From Caldanaerobacter subterraneus (GTDB lineage: Bacteria; Bacillota; Thermoanaerobacteria; Thermoanaerobacterales; Thermoanaerobacteraceae): 64,000 nucleotides of DNA. Each line of letters starts with the position of its first letter. Positions within the stretch are counted from its first letter, which is position 1. Positions 34,075-47,228 of the stretch are shown in pieces. The stretch covers positions 1-64,000 of the forward strand of contig NZ_SLWU01000011.1 of NCBI RefSeq assembly GCF_004345675.1, given 5' to 3'. The notes under the pieces are model-generated. The model was not told where the DNA came from. It ran no database searches and was given only the letters and a program-made list of their open reading frames with translations. The position numbers and the translations under genes are program-made.

Positions 34075-34524
34075 ATGAAAAGGATAGTATCATTTTTATT
34101 GTGTTTGACATTACTTTTATCAGCAACTGTTGTATTTGCTGCAACAGATAATATACAGGCAAAAGGTGTAATATCTAAAGCTGGAGACATGTCACAAAAT
34201 ATAGTCGAACCAGAATATATAGCTTATTGTCCTGCAAGTCCTGATGGCTATCATTTAATGAGGCCAAATACTGGTGGTTTATCAAATCTTTGCTGGATTG
34301 AGAATGGGAAAATAATATATTCAAAATACACTTTATGGAAATGCCAGTATTGTGGGACAGAACTGTATGAATCAACAGGTTATGATGTATGGGCATATCC
34401 CTCTGATATTTACAAGCAGGAAATACATTATAGTATTTTGGGGGTTTATTACGATATATATATTTATCCGAGATATGGTACTTTACCTGGGTTAAATGAA
34501 GGATACAAGTACCGATTGTACTGA
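34075..34524 (+). CDS. secreted Cys-containing protein of unknown function
   Basis: A 149-residue exported protein. The signal peptide is MKRIVSFLLCLTLLLSATVV followed by FAA, with probable cleavage after residue 23. The mature part has four Cys: YCPASPDGYHLM, LCWIENG and WKCQYCGTELY; the CxxC unit is zinc-ribbon-like and could bind metal or form disulfides. The rest is Tyr-rich (YYDIYIYPRYG). I do not recognise a family. AGGGGG precedes the ATG. It stands alone between the split regulator and the lipoprotein gene. Confidence 0.7.
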   Translation: MKRIVSFLLCLTLLLSATVVFAATDNIQAKGVISKAGDMSQNIVEPEYIAYCPASPDGYHLMRPNTGGLSNLCWIENGKIIYSKYTLWKCQYCGTELYESTGYDVWAYPSDIYKQEIHYSILGVYYDIYIYPRYGTLPGLNEGYKYRLY

Positions 34525-34619
34525 ACATAAAATGTTGATAGCAAAAGGTTAACTAAATAAAATTTAAAGTAATAAATGCATAAAATTTTCTATAAATAAC
34601 TTATCCCAACTGTATAAAC

Positions 34620-34663
34620 AAGGTAATCCTAAAAATTTGGGATTACCTTGTTGTTGGTTTTTA
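34620..34663 (+). terminator. intrinsic terminator
   Basis: AAGGTAATCC pairs with GGATTACCTT across an 11-base loop, followed by a G/T-rich run ending in five T. Confidence 0.85.
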
Positions 34664-34738
34664 TAACTTGAACTTCCAAAAAGCGAAAATAAAAAATATT
34701 ACTGATTCTTTGGAAAAGAAAAATGCTGTTTTTAATTT

Positions 34739-34770
34739 GAAATATTACAGCAACATTGAAATATTACAAT
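34739..34770 (+). repeat. 13-mer GAAATATTACAAT and a variant upstream of the lipoprotein gene
   Basis: GAAATATTACAG at 34739-34750 and exact GAAATATTACAAT at 34758-34770, 19 bp start to start. They lie just upstream of a plausible promoter (TTGTAA...TATAAG near 34772-34799). Confidence 0.65.
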
Positions 34771-34836
34771 TTTGTAAACGTATGGGTGTAGAATATAAGT
34801 TAAAAATTTTACAAAGTATTTTTATGAGGTGAGGTT

Positions 34837-36003
34837 ATGAAAAAGATGAGGTATTTTTTATTGGCAGTGTTAATGGTAGCGTCATTGATTTTGGTATCCT
34901 GCTCTAATGAATACGCAAATTTGGAGGAGTATCAATTCAATAAAAGTTCTGACCCCAAGTTAGTTTATGCAGATGAGAATAAAGTCATCATTAACGATGG
35001 AGAAGACATGGTTGTTGAATCGAGAGGGAATTTCTACAGGTTACCTATAAAATTAAATCTTGGGATAGAAAGTTTTATATTGACAAGCCCGAGTGGGAAG
35101 AATGCTTTAATAGGTACAATCGATAAAGATGGTTCTAACAATATAGCTATTGTAAATTTTTTTAAAGGATCTAAACTAACATTGGATCAGGGAGTTATAC
35201 GATATGTAATTTCTAATTTTTATTCTATGCTGCCAAATGACTATTATTTTGCTTATACTAATAAAGGTTCTGAAACAATTAAATTGGTGGATTTGGATGC
35301 TCTAAAAATTCGTGAAGTAAAAGTGAATGTGCCTGTTAATGATGCAATTGGTGTAAAGAGGAATACAGGGTACCAGATTTATTTTGAAAGTTCAGGAAAA
35401 ATCTACAAAAAGCTAGAGCAAGAGGAACCTAAATTAGTTACAAATGGGTACTTGTTATCTGTAGATGAAAATAGCAATGTATATTTTTACAGAAATATAA
35501 ACATAAAAACCACGAAAATATATAAGGTGGACAAAAATGGAAGAGAAAAAGAAATAGCTTTAATTGACAAACCTAATGAATTGATAAAGAGAGGGAGTGA
35601 AGCGGTTATTTTTATTACAGCAGCTACTGATAAACAATTTTTAGAAAACAATATAGAATTTATAAATTTGATAACGGGGAAACGTACTACTTTATCAGGA
35701 AATCTCAACGACGTGGTTCCTTTACTGTATGATAGAGGAAATATTGCAATAGTTTTTTATAGAGATGGAAGAGCGCAAATAGTTGATACGAGGACAGGGA
35801 AAATAGAGCTTATAGAAAATTTTGACAAGTACGTACTTTCAGATTTAAAAATGACATTAGGATTAAATGTTTATAAAAATTACCCTATAAAGTTTAATAA
35901 AATTGTGCAATTGAGAAAAGAAAATGATAGCATTAGGCTTTTATTGGTGGATTCTCATAACAAAATTCTAAAAATTTTGGCACAGCAGCAGCTGAAGGAT
36001 TAA
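34837..36003 (+). CDS. lipoprotein of unknown function, possible beta-propeller
   Basis: A 388-residue lipoprotein: MKKMRYFLLAVLMVASLILV ends in a lipobox before Cys 22. The mature chain has repeated strand-rich units with DxDG-type turns (GTIDKDGSNNIAIVN, YKVDKNGREKEIALID, RDGRAQIVDTRTGKIELIE), consistent with a TolB/WD-like propeller, though this is weak. GAGGTGAGG precedes the ATG. The next gene begins 54 bp later in the same register and has similar strand composition, so the two may once have been one gene, or be a two-gene unit. Confidence 0.7.
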   Translation: MKKMRYFLLAVLMVASLILVSCSNEYANLEEYQFNKSSDPKLVYADENKVIINDGEDMVVESRGNFYRLPIKLNLGIESFILTSPSGKNALIGTIDKDGSNNIAIVNFFKGSKLTLDQGVIRYVISNFYSMLPNDYYFAYTNKGSETIKLVDLDALKIREVKVNVPVNDAIGVKRNTGYQIYFESSGKIYKKLEQEEPKLVTNGYLLSVDENSNVYFYRNINIKTTKIYKVDKNGREKEIALIDKPNELIKRGSEAVIFITAATDKQFLENNIEFINLITGKRTTLSGNLNDVVPLLYDRGNIAIVFYRDGRAQIVDTRTGKIELIENFDKYVLSDLKMTLGLNVYKNYPIKFNKIVQLRKENDSIRLLLVDSHNKILKILAQQQLKD

Positions 36004-36057
36004 AAAGATTGAATCGAAAGGGGATCCGAAAAATCTAGTAGAGAAAAAAGAGTTGTA

Positions 36058-36531
36058 ATGCCAGACAAATTTGGAAGAGTGGAATTGAATGGAGGATATA
36101 TAGGCTTATCTTACGACTTTTCTCAAGTGAAGATATTAAAAATAGGTGATGATAGAATTGAAGTTATAGATAAAAAAACAGGAAAGCTATTAGATGTCTA
36201 TGGTGAAGAAATCAAATCTTTGGATAATGGTAGGAGCCAATATATAGTATATCGTGAAAAAGAAAATGATTTTGGAATTCTACGATTGTATACAATTTTT
36301 GAAACCCAAGAGGAAAATGGGAATAAAGAAATTGGCAAAGTAGTAGGTAAGTATTGGGATATAATGTCGCGAAGTGGTTGGTATATAGAAAATCAGCATG
36401 TAGTTATTATTTCTACAACGGGGAATTTTCCTACTACAGAAATAGAAACGGGTGGCACAGTTACTATTGTTAAAAATAGAGTATATAGAGATATAAATTC
36501 GCTTTTTTTGAAAAAAACTATGAATTTATAA
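36058..36531 (+). CDS. hypothetical protein, possibly a detached continuation of the lipoprotein
   Basis: 157 residues without signal peptide or membrane helix. Strand-rich, with IEVIDKKTGKLLDVYGEEIK resembling the propeller-like turns of the preceding protein. The gap to the upstream stop (54 bp, a multiple of three) contains TAA and TGA three codons apart, then an open stretch. No good ribosome site precedes ATG 36058. It may be a broken downstream part of the upstream gene, or a genuine small cytosolic protein. Function unknown. Confidence 0.5.
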   Translation: MPDKFGRVELNGGYIGLSYDFSQVKILKIGDDRIEVIDKKTGKLLDVYGEEIKSLDNGRSQYIVYREKENDFGILRLYTIFETQEENGNKEIGKVVGKYWDIMSRSGWYIENQHVVIISTTGNFPTTEIETGGTVTIVKNRVYRDINSLFLKKTMNL

Positions 36532-36591
36532 GAAAAAATATTGATTTGGGGTGTCGTTATAGTTTGTATTAAGTTGTGGCGTATAGAACAA

Positions 36592-36630
36592 ATGAGGACT
36601 CTTTTAAAAGAGCCCTCATATTGTTTTTAT
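36592..36630. terminator. bidirectional terminator between convergent units
   Basis: ATGAGGACTCTTTT pairs with AAAAGAGCCCTCAT, with T-rich sequence on the plus side. Confidence 0.75.
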
Positions 36631-36635
36631 CTTCG

Positions 36636-36980
36636 TTATTGAGATTTTTCATCTTCTAAATTAATTTCTTTAGAGATTTCATGGAGCATTTGAGGTGTTA
36701 GTCTCATATCAAAATGAGTTAATTCATAATATTTTGTGGCTTTTCCATCACTGGAGATTTCCATACTTGCTTTTACAAGTCCTGCTTCTTCTAATTTGCG
36801 AAGATGGATGTATAAAAGAGGTCTGCTTATGCCTATTATTCTTGCAAGTTCGCTTATATACTGCCTATTTTCATACAAAATGCCTAATATTTTTATTCTT
36901 ACAGGGTGAGATAGGGCGTCAAAAATTTTTATAATCTTTGCCGGATCTAAATATTCTGGTGAGGGGTTGTGTTCAGCCAT
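36636..36980 (-). CDS. ArsR-like winged-helix regulator
   Basis: About 114 residues. The HTH reads LSHPVRIKILGILYENRQYI and SELARIIGISRPLLYIHLRKLEEAGLVKASM, followed by a wing (SSDGKATKYYELT). No cysteine metal site is present, so metal sensing is unlikely. ATG 36980 (MAEHNPSPEY) has AAGGAAG nine bases upstream; the earlier TTG has no room for one. Third gene of a minus-strand operon with two small membrane proteins; the dyad overlapping their promoter is probably its operator. Confidence 0.85.
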   Translation of the reverse strand: MAEHNPSPEYLDPAKIIKIFDALSHPVRIKILGILYENRQYISELARIIGISRPLLYIHLRKLEEAGLVKASMEISSDGKATKYYELTHFDMRLTPQMLHEISKEINLEDEKSQ

Positions 36981-36981
36981 T

Positions 36982-37218
36982 TTAATCAACTTCCTTTAAC
37001 AGTTTTTCTATTTTCTCCAGCGCCTTTTTCACTGCATCTATCTCATTTAATAGATCGTTTGACATTTTTATATAAAGGTCATTTTGTTTTCGCATATTTG
37101 ATATTTTTACAAAGGCAAATATAGAGAAAACTGCAAAGATAACTGCAAAGATAACTGCTAAAATAAAAGGCGTAAAAAGTGTGATAATTGCAAATAAGTC
37201 TGTGCCCGATATATTCAT
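36982..37218 (-). CDS. small membrane protein with coiled-coil tail
   Basis: 78 residues: an N-terminal hydrophobic helix (FILAVIFAVIFAVFSIFAFV) and a charged, heptad-like C-terminal half (LLNEIDAVKKALEKIEKLLK). Unidentified. It shares this architecture with the preceding gene, so the two may assemble through their coiled coils. Ribosome site AGGAGG. Its stop lies one base before the regulator's start. Confidence 0.75.
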   Translation of the reverse strand: MNISGTDLFAIITLFTPFILAVIFAVIFAVFSIFAFVKISNMRKQNDLYIKMSNDLLNEIDAVKKALEKIEKLLKEVD

Positions 37219-37232
37219 ATTAATCCTCCTTT

Positions 37233-37427
37233 TTATTCTATATTTTCAAGTAATTTCTCAATAGATTCTGCTTTTTGACGTAAAGATGACAGTTTTTCTT
37301 GTGTCTCTTGATTTAATTTAGAAAAAACTTTAGATTGCACTTGAAGCTTGGTTATTTCAAGAACAATTGCTGTTAAAAAAATTATTGAAGTGATAGAAAG
37401 GGCGAGTATAAGATAAACAAATCCCAT
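37233..37427 (-). CDS. small membrane protein with coiled-coil tail (first gene of operon)
   Basis: 64 residues: hydrophobic helix YLILALSITSIIFLTAIVLE then a Gln/Glu/Lys-rich predicted coiled coil (KLNQETQEKLSSLRQKAESI). AGGAGG precedes the ATG. It is first after a consensus promoter whose spacer and -10 lie inside a long palindrome. Not recognised; membrane stress or envelope sensing would be a guess only. Confidence 0.75.
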   Translation of the reverse strand: MGFVYLILALSITSIIFLTAIVLEITKLQVQSKVFSKLNQETQEKLSSLRQKAESIEKLLENIE

Positions 37428-37451
37428 TTTAAAAACCTCCTCAATTTTTCA

Positions 37452-37494
37452 TTTCACATGTAATAATTATATTACATATGAAATAATTTGTCAA
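37452..37494 (-). promoter_or_regulatory. promoter overlapped by an operator palindrome
   Basis: Minus strand: TTGACA (37494-37489), 17-bp spacer, TATAAT (37471-37466). The dyad 37452-37483 (arms TTTCACATGTAAT and ATTACATATGAAA, 12 of 13 complementary) covers the spacer and -10. Binding there would block transcription; the ArsR-like product of the operon is the likely ligand. Confidence 0.8.
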
Positions 37495-37573
37495 TATGCA
37501 TTTGCTATTTGGAGTAAGTTTTTTTATAATTATGTAAAATCAAATTTCATCCACAAAAGAAAGAGGGAGATAA

Positions 37574-38722
37574 ATGGGATATGCAGCTATTATGTATTAT
37601 TTTTTCATACTCTTTTACGCAGTATTTTTTATGAGTGGGGCTATTTACGGAACTTTTGTGCCGGTTTATCTGGACTACATAGGTTATAGTAAGAGTGAAA
37701 TTGGAATTTTAATGTCTTTAGGTCCTTTTGTCGCTATAATAGCTCAGCCGTTTTGGGGAATTACAAGCGACAGAGCGAGGTCTAAAAATTTTGTTTTGCA
37801 AATTTTATTTTTAGCTAGCATTTTTACTATGGCATTGTTTCCTTTGTCGCGAAGTTTTTATTATCTTATAGCTGTTATAGCGTTTTTCACATTTTTTCAG
37901 AGTTCTACTGGTCCGATAAGTGATGCCATAACATTGGAGCATTTAAGCGAGATAAATCAAAACTTTGGACCGATTAGAATGGCTGGTACGATAGGATATG
38001 CGGTAATGTCAGTTATAGCAGGATGGTTTGCGCAAAGGTATATTGGGAGTATTTTTATTTTGAACATTGCAGTGATGTTCATAGCTTTTATGATTGTTTT
38101 TAAACTTCCAGTTGTAAAAGGACATCAGTTTGGAAAAGAGAAAATCTCCATATGGAGACTTTTTTCAAATAAAAATCTGGTAGTGCTGATGGCTCTCAAT
38201 TTTTTAATTCAGACTACTCTAGGGTTTTACTATACGTATTTTCCCATCTACTTCAGGCAAATAGGAGGGAGCAACGAACTTCTAGGATTAGCCTATTTTA
38301 TTTCTGCAATGAGTGAAATACCGTTTTTGTTATATGCTGACAGAATACTTAAAAAGATAGGTACAAGATGGGCATTGATAGGGGCTAGCACAGTAGCTGC
38401 AATCAGATGGTTGATTATATTTTTTATATCAAAAGCCTGTTTGTTTTTACCTTTTCAGCTTTTACACGGATTAATTTTTATAGTATTATACTATTCCATG
38501 GCAACCTATATTAATCAAGAAGTTCCAAAAGAATTAAGAGCATCAGGGCAGACCATGAACAATTTAATAGGCATGGGTATTTCAAGGATTGTGGGAAGTT
38601 TATTAGGAGGATTTTTAAGCGACCTTTATGGAATAAAAATGGTATTCCTTTATAATTCTATATTAGCTTTTTCTGTAGTATTAATTTTTGGGTACATCTT
38701 TTTAAAAAAGACAACAAGATAG
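37574..38722 (+). CDS. MFS transporter, MFS_1-like group
   Basis: A 382-residue, 12-helix carrier. GFWGITSDR-type loop reads QPFWGITSDRARSKN near residue 60; the first helices (GAIYGTFVPVYLDYIGYSKSEIG) resemble the nucleoside/phenylpropionate-like MFS_1 group. RQIGGSNELLGLAYFISAMSEIP is the usual mid-protein repeat. Substrate unknown. GAGGGAG precedes ATG 37574. Divergent from the ArsR operon, so a shared regulator is possible but no shared site is obvious. Confidence 0.85.
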   Translation: MGYAAIMYYFFILFYAVFFMSGAIYGTFVPVYLDYIGYSKSEIGILMSLGPFVAIIAQPFWGITSDRARSKNFVLQILFLASIFTMALFPLSRSFYYLIAVIAFFTFFQSSTGPISDAITLEHLSEINQNFGPIRMAGTIGYAVMSVIAGWFAQRYIGSIFILNIAVMFIAFMIVFKLPVVKGHQFGKEKISIWRLFSNKNLVVLMALNFLIQTTLGFYYTYFPIYFRQIGGSNELLGLAYFISAMSEIPFLLYADRILKKIGTRWALIGASTVAAIRWLIIFFISKACLFLPFQLLHGLIFIVLYYSMATYINQEVPKELRASGQTMNNLIGMGISRIVGSLLGGFLSDLYGIKMVFLYNSILAFSVVLIFGYIFLKKTTR

Positions 38723-38763
38723 TTTTTGTAAATTTTAGGAAGAAAAATTTTTTGAAAAAACTC

Positions 38764-38876
38764 TTGAAAAAATTTTTTTCGGTGATATAATGGTAAGTAA
38801 AAGCTGCATAAATATAAATAAAATAGTTTATTTATGCAGCAATTATTTTTTTACGAATTTTTGCATAAATATAAAT
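38764..38876 (+). promoter_or_regulatory. arg operon promoter, leader terminator and ARG-box-like repeats
   Basis: TTGAAA (38764-38769), 16 bp, TATAAT (38786-38791). The 15-mer TGCATAAATATAAAT occurs exactly twice, 38805-38819 and 38862-38876, 57 bp apart, and resembles the ARG box bound by ArgR/AhrC. The first copy is also the 5' arm of a hairpin (38803-38840) followed by a run of seven T, so the leader can end transcription before argC. Confidence 0.75.
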
Positions 38877-38879
38877 TAA

Positions 38880-39947
<1,068 letters not shown>

Positions 39948-39985
39948 TAAAGCATTAATATTAAAAGGGGTGTAGGAACGAGGCG

Positions 39986-43270
<3,285 letters not shown>

Positions 43271-43385
43271 ACTTGTTACTCTTAAAATTATCAACGATTT
43301 TGCCTGAAAAGTCGGTGTTGATAGATAAGTATATAGAGAGCGAAAAGGCAATATAGAAAATTCTCTTTCGTGAGGAGTGTGAAAA

Positions 43386-44618
43386 ATGTTAAAAGGTGAA
43401 AAAGTGGTACTGGCATATTCGGGAGGACTTGACACCTCAGTGATTATACCATGGTTAAAAGAAAATTATGAATGTGAAATAATAGCGGTATGCGTGGATG
43501 TAGGGCAAAGGGAAGACCTAAGGTATATAAAAGATAAAGCTTTAGCAAGTGGTGCCAGCAAAGTATATATTGAAGATGTCAAAGAGGAGTTTGTAAAAGA
43601 CTATATATTTCCTACATTAAAAGCGGGGGCTATATATGAAGGAAAATACCTTCTGGGAACTTCAATGGCAAGGCCTTTAATTGCCAAAAAACTTGTAGAA
43701 ATTGCTCACAAGGAAGGTGCCAAGGCGATAGCCCATGGTGCGACAGGCAAAGGCAATGACCAGGTGAGGTTTGAAGTTTCAATACGTGCTCTTGATCCTT
43801 CAATAAAAATAATAGCACCATGGAGAATATGGGAATTAAAATCGAGGGAAGATGAAATAGAATATGCTAAAAAGAAAGGAATACCTATTCCTGTAACTAA
43901 AGAAAAAATATACAGTGTAGACAGCAATCTGTGGCATGTGAGTCATGAGGGAGGAGACCTTGAAGACCCGTGGAATGAGCCTAAAAGTGATATTTACGAT
44001 ATAGTTACTCCTCCAGAGAAAGTCTCAGATAAGCCGGAATATGTCTATATAGAGTTTGAAAAGGGCATTCCTGTAAAGGTAAATGGAAAAACGCTAAGCC
44101 CTGTCAAATTAATAGAAGAATTAAATGAAATTGGAGGAAGAAATGGGGTAGGGATAGTTGACCTTGTTGAAAATAGACTTGTAGGAATGAAATCTCGTGG
44201 TGTTTACGAGACTCCTGCAGGAACGTTACTTTATATTGCTCACAGAGAACTTGAGTACCTTGTACTTGATAAAGAAACGATGAGGTTTAAAGAGTTGGTA
44301 GCACAGAAATATGCGGATCTGGTCTATAACGGCCTCTGGTTTTCACCTCTCAAAACAGCTTTGGATGCTTTTATTGATGAGACGCAGAAAAATGTAACGG
44401 GTGTTGTAAGGCTAAAGCTTTATAAAGGAAATGTCATAAATGCGGGTGCAAAATCTCCCTATTCTCTTTACAACGAAGAATTCGCAACTTTTGGTAAAGA
44501 TGAAGTTTACAACCAAAAAGACGCAGAAGGATTTATAAACCTCTTTGGGCTTTCTTTAAAAATTAGGGCTTTGATGGAAATGGGAAGGAAGGATATGGAT
44601 GAAGCTGTGGGGAGGTAG
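43386..44618 (+). CDS. argG: argininosuccinate synthase
   Basis: Joins citrulline and aspartate using ATP. 410 residues. The PP-loop is [15 protein letters not shown] at the N-terminus; [13 protein letters not shown] and the later [19 protein letters not shown] are family blocks. A 115-bp gap separates it from argD; the gap holds TATCAAC/GTTGATA around 43290-43332 but no terminator run. argF and carAB, needed to make citrulline, are not in the window. Confidence 0.96.
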   Translation: MLKGEKVVLAYSGGLDTSVIIPWLKENYECEIIAVCVDVGQREDLRYIKDKALASGASKVYIEDVKEEFVKDYIFPTLKAGAIYEGKYLLGTSMARPLIAKKLVEIAHKEGAKAIAHGATGKGNDQVRFEVSIRALDPSIKIIAPWRIWELKSREDEIEYAKKKGIPIPVTKEKIYSVDSNLWHVSHEGGDLEDPWNEPKSDIYDIVTPPEKVSDKPEYVYIEFEKGIPVKVNGKTLSPVKLIEELNEIGGRNGVGIVDLVENRLVGMKSRGVYETPAGTLLYIAHRELEYLVLDKETMRFKELVAQKYADLVYNGLWFSPLKTALDAFIDETQKNVTGVVRLKLYKGNVINAGAKSPYSLYNEEFATFGKDEVYNQKDAEGFINLFGLSLKIRALMEMGRKDMDEAVGR

Positions 44619-45915
44619 GTTTAAAAAGGACTTGGACAAACTGATGGAGGATTTCAATTCCTCCATTTCTTTTGATATAAGGCTTTTAAAGTATGATATA
44701 ATGGGCTCTATTGCCCATGCAAAGGGTCTTTACAAGGCTGGCGTTTTAACAGAAGAGGAGCTTAATTTGATAGAAAAAGGGCTTAAAGAAATACTTGAGG
44801 AATCCGAGTTAAAAGAAATACCTCAGGATGAAGATGTTCATTCCTATGTAGAAAGGCTTCTTGTAGAGAAGATAGGCGATGTAGGGCGTAAACTTCACAC
44901 AGGAAGAAGCAGAAACGACCAAGTTGCGACGGATGAAAGGCTTTATTTAAGAGATGAGATAGACAAAATAAAAGAGGATTTAATAAAGCTTATAGATACT
45001 CTAAAAGAAATGGCTGAAACTTATAAAGAAACAATTATGCCGGGATATACGCATTTACAGAGGGCACAGCCTGTGACTTTTGGACATTATCTTCTTGCCT
45101 ATGTTGAAATGTTTAAAAGAGATTTGTCAAGGCTTGATGATATGATGAAAAGAGTCAATGTAATGCCTTTGGGTTCTGGTGCTCTTGCAGGTACTACCTT
45201 TAATATCGACAGATATTATGTCGCTTCTCTTTTAGGGTTCGATGATATAACCTTAAACAGTATGGACGGGGTTAGTGATAGAGATTTTGTGATAGAATTT
45301 TTAAGCTTTGCTTCTATAACAATGATGCATTTGAGCAGATTCTGTGAGGAATTAATTTTGTGGTCTACAAAGGAATTTGACTTTATTGAAATGGACGATA
45401 GATTTTCAACAGGAAGCAGTATGATGCCGCAAAAGAAAAATCCTGATGCAGCAGAATTAATAAGGGGCAAAACCGGCAGGGTTTACGGCGATTTGATTAC
45501 AATACTTACCGTAATGAAAGGACTTCCTCTGGCATATAACAAAGACATGCAGGAGGATAAAGAGGCCTTGTTTGACGGAATAGACACTTTAAAAATGTCT
45601 TTGAAAGTATTTACAGAAATGATAAAGACAATTAAAGTAAAAACAGACAACATGGAAAAAGCTGCAAAATATGGTTATATGAATGCTACAGATTTTGCAG
45701 ACTATCTTGTACAAAAAGGTATTCCTTTTAGGACCGCCCATGAAATTGCAGGCAAAGTTGTCTTATATGCGATAGAACGAAACTTACCAATTGAAGAGTT
45801 ATCACTTGAAGAACTTAAAAAATTCAGCGATGTAATAGAAAAAGATGTATATGGGGCGATAGATGTTAAAAACACATTAAAAAAGAAAAAGACAATAGGT
45901 TCTCCAAAAATATAA
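44599..45915 (+). CDS. argH: argininosuccinate lyase
   Basis: Cleaves argininosuccinate to arginine and fumarate. 438 residues, fumarase/aspartase superfamily. [10 protein letters not shown] start, [38 protein letters not shown] and the signature [16 protein letters not shown] are all present, including the catalytic Ser loop. It overlaps argG by 20 bp with AAGGAAGGA as ribosome site. Last gene of the operon. Confidence 0.96.
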   Translation: MKLWGGRFKKDLDKLMEDFNSSISFDIRLLKYDIMGSIAHAKGLYKAGVLTEEELNLIEKGLKEILEESELKEIPQDEDVHSYVERLLVEKIGDVGRKLHTGRSRNDQVATDERLYLRDEIDKIKEDLIKLIDTLKEMAETYKETIMPGYTHLQRAQPVTFGHYLLAYVEMFKRDLSRLDDMMKRVNVMPLGSGALAGTTFNIDRYYVASLLGFDDITLNSMDGVSDRDFVIEFLSFASITMMHLSRFCEELILWSTKEFDFIEMDDRFSTGSSMMPQKKNPDAAELIRGKTGRVYGDLITILTVMKGLPLAYNKDMQEDKEALFDGIDTLKMSLKVFTEMIKTIKVKTDNMEKAAKYGYMNATDFADYLVQKGIPFRTAHEIAGKVVLYAIERNLPIEELSLEELKKFSDVIEKDVYGAIDVKNTLKKKKTIGSPKI

Positions 45916-45971
45916 TCAAACACCGGGGACAGTTCTGTTTGTTTGATTTTTCAAACAAACAGAACTTTTTT
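45916..45971 (+). terminator. argH terminator built on a divergent REP-like sequence
   Basis: A 15-bp perfect stem (GTTCTGTTTGTTTGA with its complement, 45932-45946 and 45951-45965) followed by six T. The segment 45916-45946 has the 31-nt layout of the REP copies elsewhere (TCAAACA, GGGGACAGTTC, TGTTTGA) with substitutions. Confidence 0.85.
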
Positions 45972-45972
45972 A

Positions 45973-46016
45973 TTGACAAAATCCTTATTACTGTATATAA
46001 TGTATATATACAGTAA
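45973..46016 (+). promoter_or_regulatory. promoter and operator of the gntR operon
   Basis: TTGACA (45973-45978), 17 bp, TATAAT (45996-46001). The dyad 45988-46016 with perfect 12-base arms TTACTGTATATA and TATATACAGTAA covers the -10, as expected for autorepression by a YtrA-type GntR protein. Confidence 0.85.
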
Positions 46017-46042
46017 TAACACAAAGGGGATGGTTGTAATAG

Positions 46043-46417
46043 ATGAACATTATCATTTCTAATTCATCGGAAGAGCCCATATATGAACAAATTGTCAGAC
46101 AAATCAAAGAAGCAATCTTAAAGGGTGAACTTGAAGAGGGAGAACTGCTTCCCTCTATTAGGAATTTGGCAAAAGAGCTGCAGATAAGTGTAATTACGAC
46201 AAAAAGGGCTTATGATGAACTTGAAAAAGAAGGATTCATTACTACAATTCCCGGAAAGGGCACTTACGTAGCAGCGCAAAACAAGGAATTAATGCGTGAG
46301 AAACGGCTAAAAATTGTAGAAGAAAAATTAGTAGAAGCGGTTATAGCTGCAAAAGCAGTAAACTTATCCTTAGAAGAGATAAAAGAGATGTTAGAGATTT
46401 TGTATAAGGAGGTCTAA
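46043..46417 (+). CDS. GntR-family regulator, YtrA subfamily
   Basis: 124 residues. The N-terminal winged helix reads PIYEQIVRQIKEAILKGELE, LLPSIRNLAKELQISVITTKRAYDELEKEGFI and GKGTYVA. The short C-terminal helical dimer domain identifies the YtrA subfamily, which regulates adjacent ABC transporters. Here the transporter downstream is broken, so the repressor may control only remnants. The palindrome overlapping its promoter is the expected operator. Confidence 0.9.
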   Translation: MNIIISNSSEEPIYEQIVRQIKEAILKGELEEGELLPSIRNLAKELQISVITTKRAYDELEKEGFITTIPGKGTYVAAQNKELMREKRLKIVEEKLVEAVIAAKAVNLSLEEIKEMLEILYKEV

Positions 46418-46420
46418 AAG

Positions 46421-47047
46421 GTGGAGCCAATTTTGGAGGTTAAGAATTTAAGGAAGAATTTTAGAGGGTTTACATTGAAAGATATAAGTTTCTCGCTGCC
46501 AAGAGGGTTTATTATGGGCTTCATTGGACCTAATGGGGCAGGGAAAAGTACGACTATTAAGCTTATTATGAATTTGCTAAAAAGAGATGGAGGGGAAATT
46601 AAAGTTTTTGGGTTGGACAATATAAAACATGAAAAGGAAATAAAAGAAAAAATCGGCTTTGTATATGAAGAAAGTTATTTTTATGGAGAGTTAACTATTT
46701 CAGAGATGAAAAGAGTTATAGCACCCCTATATAAAAACTGGGATGAGGAAGCTTTTATGAAGTATTTAAAAGAATTTGATTTGCCTGCTAAAAGAAAGAT
46801 AAAGAGTTTATCCAGAGGGATGAAAATAAAATTTGCCCTTGCCATAGCGTTGTCCCATGGGGCTGAACTTCTCATTATGGATGAGCCGACTTCAGGGCTG
46901 GATCCTTTGATAAGAAGTGAGCTTTTGGACATTTTTTCTTCTTTAATACAAGATGAAAACAAAAGTATTTTCTTTTCAACTCATATAACCTCTGATTTGG
47001 ATAAAATTGCTGATTACATCACTTTGATTAATAGAGCATTCCTGTAA
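46421..47047 (+). pseudogene. ABC transporter ATPase truncated at its C-terminus
   Basis: 208 residues, against about 290 in YtrB-like relatives. The nucleotide-binding domain is complete: Walker A GPNGAGKSTT, signature SLSRGMKIKFALAIA, Walker B LLIMDEPTSGLDP and switch STHITSD. It stops soon after DYITLIN, where the C-terminal domain should begin, and ends with RAFL that looks foreign. Start is GTG 46421 with GGAGG, four bases after gntR. The ATPase might still fold, but its permease is destroyed. Confidence 0.8.
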
Positions 47048-47067
47048 TGAATAAAAAATAAGGGAGA

Positions 47068-47085
47068 ATGGACTTTGAAAAAATA
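47068..47085 (+). pseudogene. first codons of the disrupted ABC permease
   Basis: AAGGGAG followed by ATG GAC TTT GAA AAA ATA looks like a gene start at the position expected for the permease; IS110-like sequence begins straight after. The matching C-terminal end is at 48789-48941. Confidence 0.4.
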
Positions 47086-47212
47086 AGTACCTCCTGATAA
47101 AATACAGAGTGTAAGTTTAAGAACTTACCTCGAATTATCAAAATAAACAGGAGGTACCTAAAATGAAGTATACACAAAATGAGAAGATTTTGCAAGTAAC
47201 GGAAGACACATG
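47086..47212 (+). mobile_element. 5' remnant of an IS110-family element
   Basis: The frame at 47163 reads MKYTQNEKILQVTEDT and then stops twice; this is the start typical of IS110-type transposases as I remember them. Upstream is a short non-coding stretch bounded by GTACCTCCTG and its perfect complement CAGGAGGTAC (47087-47157), the kind of 5' region that encodes a bridge RNA in IS110 elements. The rest of the transposase is missing and ISLre2 sequence begins 17 bp later. Confidence 0.55.
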
Positions 47213-47228
47213 ATAGTGTCAAGATACT

